Source: Mesorhizobium xinjiangense (GTDB lineage Bacteria > Pseudomonadota > Alphaproteobacteria > Rhizobiales > Rhizobiaceae). From it: a stretch of DNA of 64,000 nucleotides. Each line of letters opens with the position of its first letter. Position 1 is the stretch's first letter. The DNA lies in assembly GCF_009749525.1 (NCBI RefSeq), contig NZ_WOAC01000002.1, positions 62,001-126,000 of the forward strand, given 5' to 3'. Positions 17,832 to 26,391 of the stretch are shown piece after piece. The notes below the pieces were generated by a model. The model had not been told where the DNA came from, ran no database searches, and saw only the letters and a program-made list of their open reading frames with translations. Both the position numbers and the translations under genes were made by a program.

Positions 17832-17975
17832 GCATCGACCGGCATCGGGACGTCCAGCACATCAGACGGCAGCACCGATCTGGGCGAAGACACGATCTAC
17901 AACGACGGTACCTTTGCCATCGACGAAGATGTCAGTTTCCACGCGATCAAGGTTGGACTGAACTTTCGATTCTGA
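17832..17975 (+). pseudogene. C-terminal fragment of an outer membrane beta-barrel protein
   Basis: The last 47 codons read GTSSTSDGSTDLGEDTIYND, then GTFAIDEDVSFHAIKVGLNF, RF, stop. Alternating residues and a terminal aromatic Phe form the signature of the last strand of Omp25/Omp31-like barrels. Upstream in frame the sequence becomes Arg/Ser-rich and not protein-like, so the rest has been lost. A strong hairpin follows. The remainder of the gene-free stretch 17587-18237 shows nothing recognisable. Confidence 0.6.
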
Positions 17976-17982
17976 TCGACCA

Positions 17983-18011
17983 AGCGAGGCGGGGAAATAC
18001 CCCGCCTCGCT
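17983..18011 (+). terminator. Hairpin terminator after the barrel-protein remnant
   Basis: A perfect 12-bp stem, AGCGAGGCGGGG (17983-17994) with CCCCGCCTCGCT (18000-18011), and a 5-nt loop AAATA. The T-tract is weak (GCTATTTGG). It probably served the lost outer membrane protein gene. Confidence 0.65.
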
Positions 18012-18237
18012 GCTATTTGGGTAGTTTCTCACCGCTTGGCAGTCCAGCAGCGGGCGACACTCATCGTCTGGCTGACTGACACGGTCAGCGTACCAGGTAG
18101 GCTTCACGACTATCCATTATCGGTTGCCACAACTCACGCAATTGCCTTATTTGTCGCTGGCGGACATCTGGGGACCTTCGCGCGACCGTACTACGTCAGA
18201 ATGCCCTCCAGATGTCACGAGGTGAGCAAGACGGGCC

Positions 18238-19011
18238 ATGGACATTTTAAGGCTCTTCGGCCTGACGGGTCGCAAGGCAATCGTAACCGGAGCGAGCCGC
18301 GGGCTCGGCCAGGCGATTGCCGAAACATTGGCAACGGCCGGCGCCGATGTCGCGGTGACAGCACGCGAGAAAGTCTCTCTCGATGAGACATGCCGGCGCA
18401 TTGAGGCAAGCGGTGTGAGAGCCGAGCCCCTTGCGCTCGATGTACGCGATGTCACGGCCTGCGGCGAGGCAATCGATACGGCGACAACGGCCCTCGGCGG
18501 GATCGACATCATCGTCAACAATGCCGGCTATGAGGAAGTCCGACCGTCGCTCGAGGTCGACGAGGCGCTATGGGAGCGTATCGTATCAACCAACCTGAAG
18601 GGCGCCTTCTTCTGCGCTCAGGCCGCCGCGCGCCAGATGTGCCAGCAAGAGCGACCCGGTGCTATCATCAATCTGTGCTCGCTGACCAGCTATGTCGGCA
18701 TTCCGACGGCGGTTCCCTATGGTTCGTCAAAGACAGGGCTACTCGGCATGACCCGGGCACTGGCCGCCGAATGGGCGCCGTATGACATTCGCGTCAACGC
18801 CATTGCCCCCGGCTATTTCCGCACCGCCATGACTGACGGCTTTTATCAGGACGAGGATTGGCAGACATCGATGCTGGCCAAGATCCCGCAGAAGCGCTTC
18901 GGGCAGATGCAGGATCTCGCCGGTGCGGTGCTGTTTCTCGCCAGCGATGCCTCGGCCTATGTGACCGGCCACTGCATTCCAGTTGACGGCGGCTATCTCG
19001 CATCAGTCTGA
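18238..19011 (+). CDS. Short-chain dehydrogenase/reductase (gluconate 5-dehydrogenase-like)
   Basis: A 257-residue classical SDR. Visible are the cofactor motif TGASRGLG (about 18-25), NNAG, SLTSYVG with the catalytic serine, and YGSSK with catalytic Tyr and Lys. The start MDILRLFGLTGRKAIVTG resembles gluconate 5-dehydrogenase and related sugar-acid reductases, whose members begin -LFdLtGk-AlVTG. The substrate is not determined. It ends about 100 bases before the ABC importer operon. A promoter and operator candidate lies between, so it may be transcribed separately although in the same pathway. Confidence 0.85.
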   Translation: MDILRLFGLTGRKAIVTGASRGLGQAIAETLATAGADVAVTAREKVSLDETCRRIEASGVRAEPLALDVRDVTACGEAIDTATTALGGIDIIVNNAGYEEVRPSLEVDEALWERIVSTNLKGAFFCAQAAARQMCQQERPGAIINLCSLTSYVGIPTAVPYGSSKTGLLGMTRALAAEWAPYDIRVNAIAPGYFRTAMTDGFYQDEDWQTSMLAKIPQKRFGQMQDLAGAVLFLASDASAYVTGHCIPVDGGYLASV

Positions 19012-19027
19012 AGCGTTTGTGCGATGC

Positions 19028-19058
19028 TTGTCCCGTGTTGTACATGGTTGTATATACT
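19028..19058 (+). promoter_or_regulatory. Promoter with overlapping HutC/GntR-type operator
   Basis: A -35-like TTGTCC (19028-19033) and -10-like TATATA (19051-19056) are spaced by 17 bases. The perfect palindrome GTATATAC (19050-19057) overlaps the -10 box and matches the GT-N-TA-N-AC pattern of HutC-subfamily GntR regulators. TTGTACATGG just upstream is a weaker similar site. The GntR gene ending the operon is the obvious candidate to bind here. Confidence 0.5.
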
Positions 19059-19111
19059 TTATCAGGCGAGGCGCTGTCCGGCGGTGCCGTCGTCCGAAAC
19101 AGGGGAACAGA

Positions 19112-20266
19112 ATGCATGATGCCACCACGGATGCCGGCGCGCGGGAGGCGCAGGGCAGCCAGCCGGTCGCCGTTTCCGTTCTTGATGTGAGCATGGTCTA
19201 CGATGGCGTCCATGCTGTGAGGGACGCCTCGTTCGATCTTCCCCGGGGCAGGTTCCTCACCATTCTCGGGCCATCCGGGTCGGGCAAGACGACATTGCTG
19301 CGGCTGATCGCCGGTTTCCAGAAGCCCACGAAGGGCGATATCCTGATCAACGGAACGAGCGTCAACGCCGTGCCGCCACACAAGCGGTCGATCGGCATGG
19401 TGTTTCAGCGCCTGGCTCTGTTTCCGCATATGACGGCGGCCGAGAATGTCGCCTTTCCCCTGAAGATGCGGCGAACTGATGCGCGCAAGATCCCGGAACG
19501 CGTTGATCGTTATCTGGATCTGGTGAAGCTCGGCGGTTTTGGGCAAAGGCGCATTCACGAACTTTCGGGCGGTCAACAACAGCGCGTCGCGATCGCCAGG
19601 GCGCTGGTCTTCGAGCCGGATCTCCTGCTGCTCGACGAGCCGCTCGCCGCGCTCGATCGCAAGCTACGCGAGGAAATGCAGCTCGAATTCCGGCGTATCC
19701 AGCGCGAGCTCGGCGTGACCACGATCAATGTCACGCATGATCAGCGGGAGGCCCTGGTCGTGTCCGACGAGATCATTGTCATGGACCATGGGGTCATCCA
19801 GCAGAAGGCCGAACCTTCCCGGACCTATCGCAGCCCACGCAACGCCTTCGTGGCCAGTTTTATTGGCGTAACCAACTTCATCGCGGGCGACGCGCGCTCG
19901 CTTGCCGGCGACACGGTCGTTGTCGGGGTCGGCGAATCGGAATGGACCGGCGTGATCGGTGATAAGGCCTGCCCGCTGAATGTCGGCGCACCGGTCCGCG
20001 GCGCCATTCGCGCCGAACAGATCCGGATCGCACGGGACGGCAGGGCACTGGAAGGCGCAGGAAGCCGCCATGCCGGTATCGTGTCGGACGCCATCTTCGA
20101 GGGCGAGCGGGTCGTCTACGAGGTGCGCCTTCCTGATCTGGGGGATACTCTCATGCGTGTCTTTGACCATGGACCGCACGATACGATCGCAGTCGGCGAT
20201 GAAGTCTATCTCGGCTGGAATCCCGATGACGTGCTGGTCTTCGACGATGAGGCCGGCCATCCATGA
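19112..20266 (+). CDS. ABC importer ATPase, spermidine/putrescine type (PotA-like)
   Basis: A 384-residue ATPase. Walker A is GPSGSGKTT, the Q-loop is in GMVFQRLALFPHMT, the signature is LSGGQQQR and Walker B is LLLLDEP. A C-terminal TOBE-like domain (about 280-375) includes GAIRAEQIRI and VYLGWNPDDVLVFD, the latter typical of PotA-like proteins. I chose ATG 19112 (MHDATTD) with AGGGGAAC upstream; the frame extends into the SDR but without similarity. It starts the operon ATPase, binding protein, two permeases, HisD-like, MDR, GntR. The solute need not be a polyamine. Confidence 0.9.
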   Translation: MHDATTDAGAREAQGSQPVAVSVLDVSMVYDGVHAVRDASFDLPRGRFLTILGPSGSGKTTLLRLIAGFQKPTKGDILINGTSVNAVPPHKRSIGMVFQRLALFPHMTAAENVAFPLKMRRTDARKIPERVDRYLDLVKLGGFGQRRIHELSGGQQQRVAIARALVFEPDLLLLDEPLAALDRKLREEMQLEFRRIQRELGVTTINVTHDQREALVVSDEIIVMDHGVIQQKAEPSRTYRSPRNAFVASFIGVTNFIAGDARSLAGDTVVVGVGESEWTGVIGDKACPLNVGAPVRGAIRAEQIRIARDGRALEGAGSRHAGIVSDAIFEGERVVYEVRLPDLGDTLMRVFDHGPHDTIAVGDEVYLGWNPDDVLVFDDEAGHP

Positions 20267-20318
20267 CACAAGGCACCACCAAGCAGAAAAACCAGGCAAG
20301 CCAACAGAGGAGAATGAA

Positions 20319-21434
20319 ATGACCAGACGCGATTTTCTGTCTTATCCGCTCGACCGCCGCCGCTTCCTGCGCGGCACGGCTGCGACCGGCGCCGCTGCCG
20401 GGCTGACCGCATTGGGGCTGCCGCACGCACTTGCCCAGGAACCGGAGAAGCCTGGTGAGATCATCGTGCGTGCCTGGGGCGGAAGCTGGGTGGAAAGCCT
20501 CGAGAAGGGTGTCTCCGATCCCTTCACCGAGATGACCGGCATCGCCGTGCGCCATGACCTGACCGAGGACAACGAGATCCAGCCCAAAGTCTGGGCTGCC
20601 GTGGCGCAGAACCGCGTCCCCCCGATCCATATCAACTGGGACACGACGACCAACGCCACCAAGTCGGCCCTGCGTGGCGTGACCGAGGACCTGTCGGACC
20701 TGCCCAATCTCGCCAATGTGACCGATCTCGCCAAGCCGGTCGGGCTCGACGGCTATCCGATCGTCAACACCTACGGCTATGTCTATGTGCTGGCCTATCG
20801 CCCAGAGGCCTTTCCGGACGGCCCGCCGAAATCCTGGAAGGACCTACTCGATCCGAAATTCAAGGGCCGTATCGCGCTCTATAACGACGGCATCGGCTTC
20901 CATTTCCCGGCCCAGGTGGCCGGCGGCGGCTCCCTGGACGATATTCCCGGCAACATGCAGCCCTGCTGGGATTTCGTAGAAGAGATCAAGGCGCAGGAGC
21001 CGCTGCTGGGCGAGGACCCGGATTTCACGACCTGGTTCCAGAACGGCGAGATCGACGCCGCCTGCACGATTTCCACCAATGCGCGCGAGGCCAAGAAGAA
21101 CGGCATCGACATCGCCTGGGTAGTGCCGGAGGAAGGTGCGAAGTTCGACACTGACGGATTGTGGATCCCCAAGGGCCTGCCGGAAAACGAGCTCTATTGG
21201 GCCAAGCAGTACATCAATTTCGCGCTGACGAAGGATGCGCAGCAGGTCTGGCTCGACGGGCTCGGCCTGCCGGGCGTCGTTCCAGGTCTCACGCCGCCTG
21301 AGGATCTCGTCGACGATCCGTCCTATCCGACGAAGGAAGAGGACTTCGCCGATCTGATCCGCATCTCCTCCAAGGTCCAGGTGGAGAACGAAAGCGACTG
21401 GTTCGCCAAGTTCAAGGCCATCATGCAGGGTTGA
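20319..21434 (+). CDS. ABC importer periplasmic solute-binding protein (PotD/F-like), Tat signal
   Basis: A 371-residue extracellular solute-binding protein. The N-terminus carries RRRFLRGTAATGAAAG, a twin-arginine motif, then a hydrophobic stretch and a cleavage site near PHALAQ-EP. The mature part begins IIVRAWGGSWVES and has NTYGYVYVLAYRPE and PKSWKDLLDPKFKGRI, typical of family-1 proteins of the PotD/F group. AGGAGA lies before ATG 20319. It follows the ATPase by 52 bases. Several acidic and aromatic residues could line the pocket, but the ligand cannot be read. Confidence 0.9.
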   Translation: MTRRDFLSYPLDRRRFLRGTAATGAAAGLTALGLPHALAQEPEKPGEIIVRAWGGSWVESLEKGVSDPFTEMTGIAVRHDLTEDNEIQPKVWAAVAQNRVPPIHINWDTTTNATKSALRGVTEDLSDLPNLANVTDLAKPVGLDGYPIVNTYGYVYVLAYRPEAFPDGPPKSWKDLLDPKFKGRIALYNDGIGFHFPAQVAGGGSLDDIPGNMQPCWDFVEEIKAQEPLLGEDPDFTTWFQNGEIDAACTISTNAREAKKNGIDIAWVVPEEGAKFDTDGLWIPKGLPENELYWAKQYINFALTKDAQQVWLDGLGLPGVVPGLTPPEDLVDDPSYPTKEEDFADLIRISSKVQVENESDWFAKFKAIMQG

Positions 21435-21504
21435 CCGCCTGCACGCGCAGTTGCCCGGGGTGGGGCGGCGGCGCGCCCAATCGTGACTGTCCCGGGAATT
21501 CCTC

Positions 21505-22449
21505 ATGCAAAGCGCGCGAACAGCCTATCCGGTGACATGGCGCATCATGGATGCGCTGGAGGCCTTCGCGGCCACGGTGTGGCCTGCGAACTGGACTCGC
21601 GCGGTGCCCTACCTGATGCTGGCGCCGGCAGTGCTGCTCGTCGGGCTGCTCGTTCTCGGCCTGATCCAGATCGGCGACACCAGCCTGAGAACGCTCGACA
21701 CCAGCACCTTCCTGTTGTCGGAAGAATATACGCTGGCCAATTACCAGCGCGCCTTCACCGAGCCGCTTTTCGCGGCGGTGGCCGCGCGCAGTCTTCTCGG
21801 CGCTCTGATCGTCACGGCGATAACGCTCGTCTTCGCTTTTCCCTATGCATATGTGATGGTGCGCACCTCATCGCCGGCCCTGCGCAAGTTCCTGCTGATC
21901 GCGCTCTTCCTGCCCTTCTTCATTGGCCAGGTGGTGCGCGCCTATGGCTGGCTGATCATTCTCGGCAATCAGGGCATGGTCAACGAGGCTCTGGGGCTCG
22001 TCGGGGTGGAGCCGATGCGGCTTCTCTACAACTACCCGGCGGTCCTGTTCGGCCTCGTGCAATATATGTTGCCATTCGCCGTCCTCATGGTTGCTCCGGC
22101 GCTGACCGCCATTCCCGAGGAACTGGAAGCGGCGGCGGGCTCGCTCGGCGCCGACTGGCTGCGCACCTTCTTCCATGTGGTCCTGCCGCTGGCCAGGCCG
22201 GGGTTGACGGGCGCAGGCCTTGTCGTGGTCACGCTGTCGCTGACCGATTTCGCCATGCCGGCCATTCTCGGCGGCGGCTCGCAGGACTTCATTGCCAATG
22301 CCATCTACGACCAGTTCTTCCGCACCTCCGATCAGGGTCTCGGCGCGACACTGGCACTGATGCTGGTGGCTGTGGGGTCGCTGTTGGTCGGTCTGATCTT
22401 CACCCTGTTTGGCGCGGGCACGCTGGCCATGGGGAGGGCGCGTGAATGA
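21505..22449 (+). CDS. ABC importer permease 1 (PotB/H-like)
   Basis: A 314-residue inner membrane permease with about six hydrophobic segments. The EAA loop EELEAAAGSLGADWLRTFFH and VVLPLARPG faces the ATPase. LLIALFLPFFIGQVVRAYGW is typical of the PotB/HisM-type fold. The last codons overlap the second permease in ATGA, so both are made together as a heterodimeric channel. Confidence 0.9.
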   Translation: MQSARTAYPVTWRIMDALEAFAATVWPANWTRAVPYLMLAPAVLLVGLLVLGLIQIGDTSLRTLDTSTFLLSEEYTLANYQRAFTEPLFAAVAARSLLGALIVTAITLVFAFPYAYVMVRTSSPALRKFLLIALFLPFFIGQVVRAYGWLIILGNQGMVNEALGLVGVEPMRLLYNYPAVLFGLVQYMLPFAVLMVAPALTAIPEELEAAAGSLGADWLRTFFHVVLPLARPGLTGAGLVVVTLSLTDFAMPAILGGGSQDFIANAIYDQFFRTSDQGLGATLALMLVAVGSLLVGLIFTLFGAGTLAMGRARE

Positions 22450-23246
22450 ACGCTCCTCTCGGCAAGACGCTGACCCTGTGGCTATTGATCGGCATTGCGC
22501 TCATCGTGCTCTCGGCGCCGACGATCGTCGTTCTGGGTGCCTCCTTCACCTCCGGCAATATCATCACCTTCCCGCCCGACGGGCTGTCGCTCAAATGGTA
22601 CGCCAAGCTTGCCGGGGCGCGCGCACTGTGGGAGGCATTCCTGCGCTCGGTCTATGTCGCCACCGTGTGTACAATTATTTCCATCCCTGCCGGTACGGTG
22701 GCCGGTGTCGCGCTCGCCAAATACGGGGTGCGGTTTGAAAAGACGATTCAAACCTATCTGCTGCTGCCCTTCACCATTCCTCTCATCGGTTCCGGCATCG
22801 GGCTGATGCTGGTCTTCGGCAATGCCGGGGTGCTCGGTTCGCTTTGGCCGGTCGGCCTCGCCTGCTGCGTCATCAACCTGCCCTTCATGATCTGGGCGGT
22901 GACGGCGAGCGCGTCGGCGCTCGATCCCGACCTCGAGCTCGCGGCCGCCAATTGCGGCGCGCCACCCCTGCAAACCTTCTTTCATGTTACCCTGCCTGCC
23001 GTCATGCCCGGGGTCATCAGCGGCTCTTTGCTGATGTTCATCCTGGCGCTCAACGAGTTCCTGGTCAGCCTTCTCCTGGTCGATGCGCGCATCGTTACCC
23101 TGCCTGTGCATATCTACAATTCCATCCGCTCCATCATCACGCCCGATCTCGCCGCCATCTCGGTGGTGTTCATCATCTGCGCGGCCGGCGCAGTCGCGTT
23201 GCTCGACCGGCTGGTGGGGCTCGATGTGTTCCTGAAATCGAAGTGA
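22446..23246 (+). CDS. ABC importer permease 2 (PotC/I-like)
   Basis: A 266-residue inner membrane permease of the PotC type. The EAA loop is DPDLELAAANCGAPPLQTFF followed by HVTLPAVMPG. About six membrane spans are visible, including LLLPFTIPLIGSGIGLMLVFG. It overlaps permease 1 by four bases and is followed 29 bases later by the HisD-like gene. Confidence 0.9.
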   Translation: MNAPLGKTLTLWLLIGIALIVLSAPTIVVLGASFTSGNIITFPPDGLSLKWYAKLAGARALWEAFLRSVYVATVCTIISIPAGTVAGVALAKYGVRFEKTIQTYLLLPFTIPLIGSGIGLMLVFGNAGVLGSLWPVGLACCVINLPFMIWAVTASASALDPDLELAAANCGAPPLQTFFHVTLPAVMPGVISGSLLMFILALNEFLVSLLLVDARIVTLPVHIYNSIRSIITPDLAAISVVFIICAAGAVALLDRLVGLDVFLKSK

Positions 23247-23275
23247 CATGGCCGGCCAACCGACAGGAAATTGAA

Positions 23276-24592
23276 ATGCCAGACATCTCCTATTACGAAC
23301 TCGACACGCTCGACGCCGAGGGGCGCGCTGCCCTCATGCGCCGCTCCGAGGCCGATCTGTCGGGCTTCATCGACAAGGTGCAGCCGATCATCAAGGCGGT
23401 GCGGAGCGAAGGCGACGCCGCGCTCGTTCGCTTTGCGCGCGATTTCGACAAGTCGCAGGTCGAGGTCGACGGCCTGAAAGCGAGCGAGGCGGAGTTCGAT
23501 GCCGCCTTCGACAAGGTAGACGAGGAGGTCATCGAGGCGATCCGGTTCGGCATCGACAATATCCGCCGCTTTCACGAAGAGCAGAAACCGGAAGCCATGT
23601 GGCTGAAGGAAATGCGCCTTGGTGCCTATGCCGGCGACCGTTTTACGCCCATTCGTTCGGTCGCGCTCTATATACCGCGCGGCAAGGGGGCCTTTCCATC
23701 CGTCACGATGATGACGGCGGTGCCGGCCGTCGTCGCCGGCGTGCCGGAGCTCGCCATCGTTACGCCACCGGCGCCGGACGGCTCGGTCGATGCGGCGACG
23801 CTGGTTGCGGCCCGGCTTTCCGGCGTTGAAACGGTCTACAAATGCGGCGGCGCGCAGGCCGTCGCCGCCGTCGCCTACGGCACCGAAACGGTAAACAAGG
23901 CCCTCAAGATCGTCGGCCCCGGTAGCCCTTGGGTGGTGGCCGCCAAGCGGCTTCTGGCCGGGGTCATCGATCCGGGTCTGCCCGCCGGTCCTTCTGAGTC
24001 CATCATTTTCGCCGACGATACGGTCAAGGGCGGCCTGGCGGCTCTCGATCTCCTGATCGAGGCCGAGCACGGACCCGATTCCTCGGCCTGGCTGGTCACC
24101 CATTCGCGCCGTGTGGCTGAGGAAGCGCTGGCCGCGTTGCCCGATCACTGGGTGCGCATGAGCGAGCAACGCGTCGAGTTCTCCGAGGCAGTGCTGTCCG
24201 GCCCCTATGGCGGCATCGTGCTGACGCCTTCACTCGAGGAAAGCTACCGCTTCGTCAACGACTACGCGCCGGAGCATCTCGAGATATTGTCGACCGATCC
24301 CTTCGCTCATCTCGGCCATATCACCGAAGCCTCGGAGATCCTGATGGGACCGCACACGCCGGTCTCAATCGCCAATTTCGGCCTCGGGCCCAACGCTGTC
24401 CTGCCGACGAGCCGCTGGGCGCGCACCTTCGGGCCTCTCTCGGTGGGCGATTTCGTCAAGCGCTCCTCGATCGGCTATGTGACGGCCTCCGCCTATCCAG
24501 AGTTTGCCAAACACGCCCGCACGCTCGCCCGCTATGAGGGATTTTCCGCGCACGAGCACGCCGTTTCCGATGTGCGCAAGACCTATCTGTGA
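23276..24592 (+). CDS. Histidinol dehydrogenase-like enzyme with altered zinc ligands
   Basis: A 438-residue HisD-superfamily protein. The NAD-binding and catalytic parts are clear: YIPRGKGAFPSV, KCGGAQAVAAVAYGTETV, PAGPSESIIFAD and YAPEHLEI (E333, H334 at the general acid/base position). In E. coli HisD zinc is held by Gln259, His262, Asp360 and His419. Here the aligned residues appear to be E262, H265, N367 (in VSIANFGLGPNAVLPT) and H426, so two of four ligands differ. The operon context (importer, alcohol dehydrogenase, regulator) argues for a catabolic polyol or amino-alcohol dehydrogenase rather than histidine synthesis. The HisD-like sulfopropanediol dehydrogenase HpsN is a known precedent. 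ATG 23276 follows AGGAAATTGAA. Confidence 0.85.
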   Translation: MPDISYYELDTLDAEGRAALMRRSEADLSGFIDKVQPIIKAVRSEGDAALVRFARDFDKSQVEVDGLKASEAEFDAAFDKVDEEVIEAIRFGIDNIRRFHEEQKPEAMWLKEMRLGAYAGDRFTPIRSVALYIPRGKGAFPSVTMMTAVPAVVAGVPELAIVTPPAPDGSVDAATLVAARLSGVETVYKCGGAQAVAAVAYGTETVNKALKIVGPGSPWVVAAKRLLAGVIDPGLPAGPSESIIFADDTVKGGLAALDLLIEAEHGPDSSAWLVTHSRRVAEEALAALPDHWVRMSEQRVEFSEAVLSGPYGGIVLTPSLEESYRFVNDYAPEHLEILSTDPFAHLGHITEASEILMGPHTPVSIANFGLGPNAVLPTSRWARTFGPLSVGDFVKRSSIGYVTASAYPEFAKHARTLARYEGFSAHEHAVSDVRKTYL

Positions 24593-24601
24593 GGCGGGCG
24601 G

Positions 24602-25621
24602 ATGAAGGCGGCACGGCTTTACGCAGCGGGTGATCTGAGGGTCGAGGATATCGACCCGCCGGCCGGGCCCGGACCTGGCGAAGTGCTGGTGACGCTTTCC
24701 GCAGCCGGCATCTGCGGGTCGGATTTGCACAATTTCCGCACCGGCGCCTGGATCAGCCGCGCGCCGTCGGTTGCCGGTCACGAATTCGCCGGCATCGTTG
24801 CAGCGGTTGGTGAAGGAGTCGACGGGCTGCGACCGGGCGACAGAGTCGTCGCGGATTCGCGCTATTGGTGCGGTAAGTGTCCGGCGTGTCGCAGCGGCCG
24901 GCACAATGTCTGCGCCGATCTCGGCTTCGTCGGTGAGGTCTGTGACGGCGGCTTTGCCGAGGCGACAGTGCTGCCGTCGCGTCTGCTCATCAAGCATGAT
25001 TCTACGCTTGATGCGGGCATTGCCGCCATGGCCGAGCCGCTGGCGGTGGCGCTGCATGCGCTGCGCAAGCAGGCCGTACCTGCCGGTGAACCGGTTCTCG
25101 TTGCCGGCTGCGGCCCGATCGGCGGCCTGGCGGCGCTCCTTCTTGCGCGCCAGCACGAAGGACCGCTTCTCGTTGCCGACAGGAACGCGTTGCGCTCCGC
25201 ACTTGTCGCCCGGGTTACCGGCGCGCGCGTGGTGGATCTCGACCAGGGTGCGATCGAAGAGGCACTTGGCGGCGTCCCATTGCGCTATGCGCTCGATGCA
25301 ACGGGCAGCGTCGCCGCGCTGCAGTCGCTGCTCGAACTCCTGGCCGGCGGCGGATCTCTTGCTCTTGTGGGCATTGCCCATGGACGGTTGGATTTCGATC
25401 CGAATCTGCTGGTGGAACGTGAAATCGCGCTTGTCGGGTGCCATGCCTTTGCCGACGAGTTGCCTGAGGCGGTGGCCATGCTGCCTTCGTTCGCACCGAT
25501 ACTCGGCGAACTGATCGACGCCGAGATCAGCCTCGATGAGGTTCCGGCCGCCTATCGCCAACTGCTGGCGGGCCAAAGCCGCGGCCTGAAGACGATCATC
25601 CGCATGGAGGAAGCGGGCTGA
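24602..25621 (+). CDS. Zinc-dependent alcohol dehydrogenase (MDR superfamily)
   Basis: A 339-residue medium-chain dehydrogenase. Catalytic-zinc residues are in GICGSDLHNF and GHEFAGIVAAVGEGV. The four cysteines of the structural zinc are in CGKCPACRSGRHNVC. The Rossmann motif is VAGCGPIGGLAALL. It is related to sorbitol/threonine-type dehydrogenases. It starts 9 bases after the HisD-like gene and its TGA overlaps the GntR ATG. It probably oxidises the same solute, or its product, at another carbon. Confidence 0.9.
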   Translation: MKAARLYAAGDLRVEDIDPPAGPGPGEVLVTLSAAGICGSDLHNFRTGAWISRAPSVAGHEFAGIVAAVGEGVDGLRPGDRVVADSRYWCGKCPACRSGRHNVCADLGFVGEVCDGGFAEATVLPSRLLIKHDSTLDAGIAAMAEPLAVALHALRKQAVPAGEPVLVAGCGPIGGLAALLLARQHEGPLLVADRNALRSALVARVTGARVVDLDQGAIEEALGGVPLRYALDATGSVAALQSLLELLAGGGSLALVGIAHGRLDFDPNLLVEREIALVGCHAFADELPEAVAMLPSFAPILGELIDAEISLDEVPAAYRQLLAGQSRGLKTIIRMEEAG

Positions 25622-26391
25622 TGGCCGAAAACGGGGGAACGACCGGTAACTTCACCGACCCGGATGGACTTCCGGCTTCGGCGAGCCCGCTCTATGAAAA
25701 GGTCAAGGATTATGTACTGGCCAATATCGGCAGCGGGCGCTGGGATCGCGACCAGAAGCTGCCGTCGGAAAACGAACTGGTCGCTGCGCTGGGCGTCTCA
25801 CGCATGACCGTGCACCGGGCGCTGCGCGAACTGACCTCTGAAGGCTATCTCCTGCGCATACAGGGCGTGGGCACCTTCGTTGCCCCGCCCAAGCCGCAAT
25901 CCACCCTGATCGAGATCAACAACATCGCCGCCGAGATCGAGCGGCGCGGCGGACAGCACAAGGCAAAGGTGATCGTTCTGGAAAAGATCGCACCGCCGGC
26001 CGATCTCGTCGCGGCCTTCGAGTTCGCCAGCGGCGCATCCGTCGGCCACTCGGTCATCGTGCACTGCGAGAACGACGTGCCGGTGCAACTCGAGGAACGC
26101 TTCGTCAACGCCGAACTCGTGCCCGACTATGAGAGCCAGGATTTCGAGACGATCACCACCTACGACTATCTGCAGCAGGCCACGCCGCTGACCGAGGTCG
26201 AGCACGTCATTTCCGCCATTTCCGCCGATGCCGAGACAGCTCGGCTCCTGATGCTCGAACCGCGCGAACCCTGCCTGCTTTTGCATCGCCGTACCTGGTC
26301 GGGACCAACAGTGGCGACGGTGAACAGGCTCATCTATGCCGGCAGCCGCTATTCGCTCGGCAGCCGCTATGCACCGACTTCGGTGAGGTAA
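25621..26391 (+). CDS. GntR-family regulator of the HutC subfamily
   Basis: A 256-residue repressor. The N-terminal winged HTH reads LPSENELVAALGVSRMTVHR, then ALRELTSEGYLLRIQGVGTF. The C-terminal UTRA ligand domain ends with CLLLHRRTWSGPTVATVNRL and the GSRYSLGSRY box seen in HutC-like proteins. It is the last gene of the ABC-HisD-MDR operon and probably autoregulates it through the GTATATAC site at 19050-19057. The ligand may be the imported solute or its product. HutC itself senses urocanate, an imidazole compound. Confidence 0.9.
   Translation: MAENGGTTGNFTDPDGLPASASPLYEKVKDYVLANIGSGRWDRDQKLPSENELVAALGVSRMTVHRALRELTSEGYLLRIQGVGTFVAPPKPQSTLIEINNIAAEIERRGGQHKAKVIVLEKIAPPADLVAAFEFASGASVGHSVIVHCENDVPVQLEERFVNAELVPDYESQDFETITTYDYLQQATPLTEVEHVISAISADAETARLLMLEPREPCLLLHRRTWSGPTVATVNRLIYAGSRYSLGSRYAPTSVR

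Noticed and set aside
23276-24592. Annotation as the biosynthetic hisD
   Set aside because: The operon context is catabolic with an importer and HutC-like regulator, and two zinc ligands appear changed.
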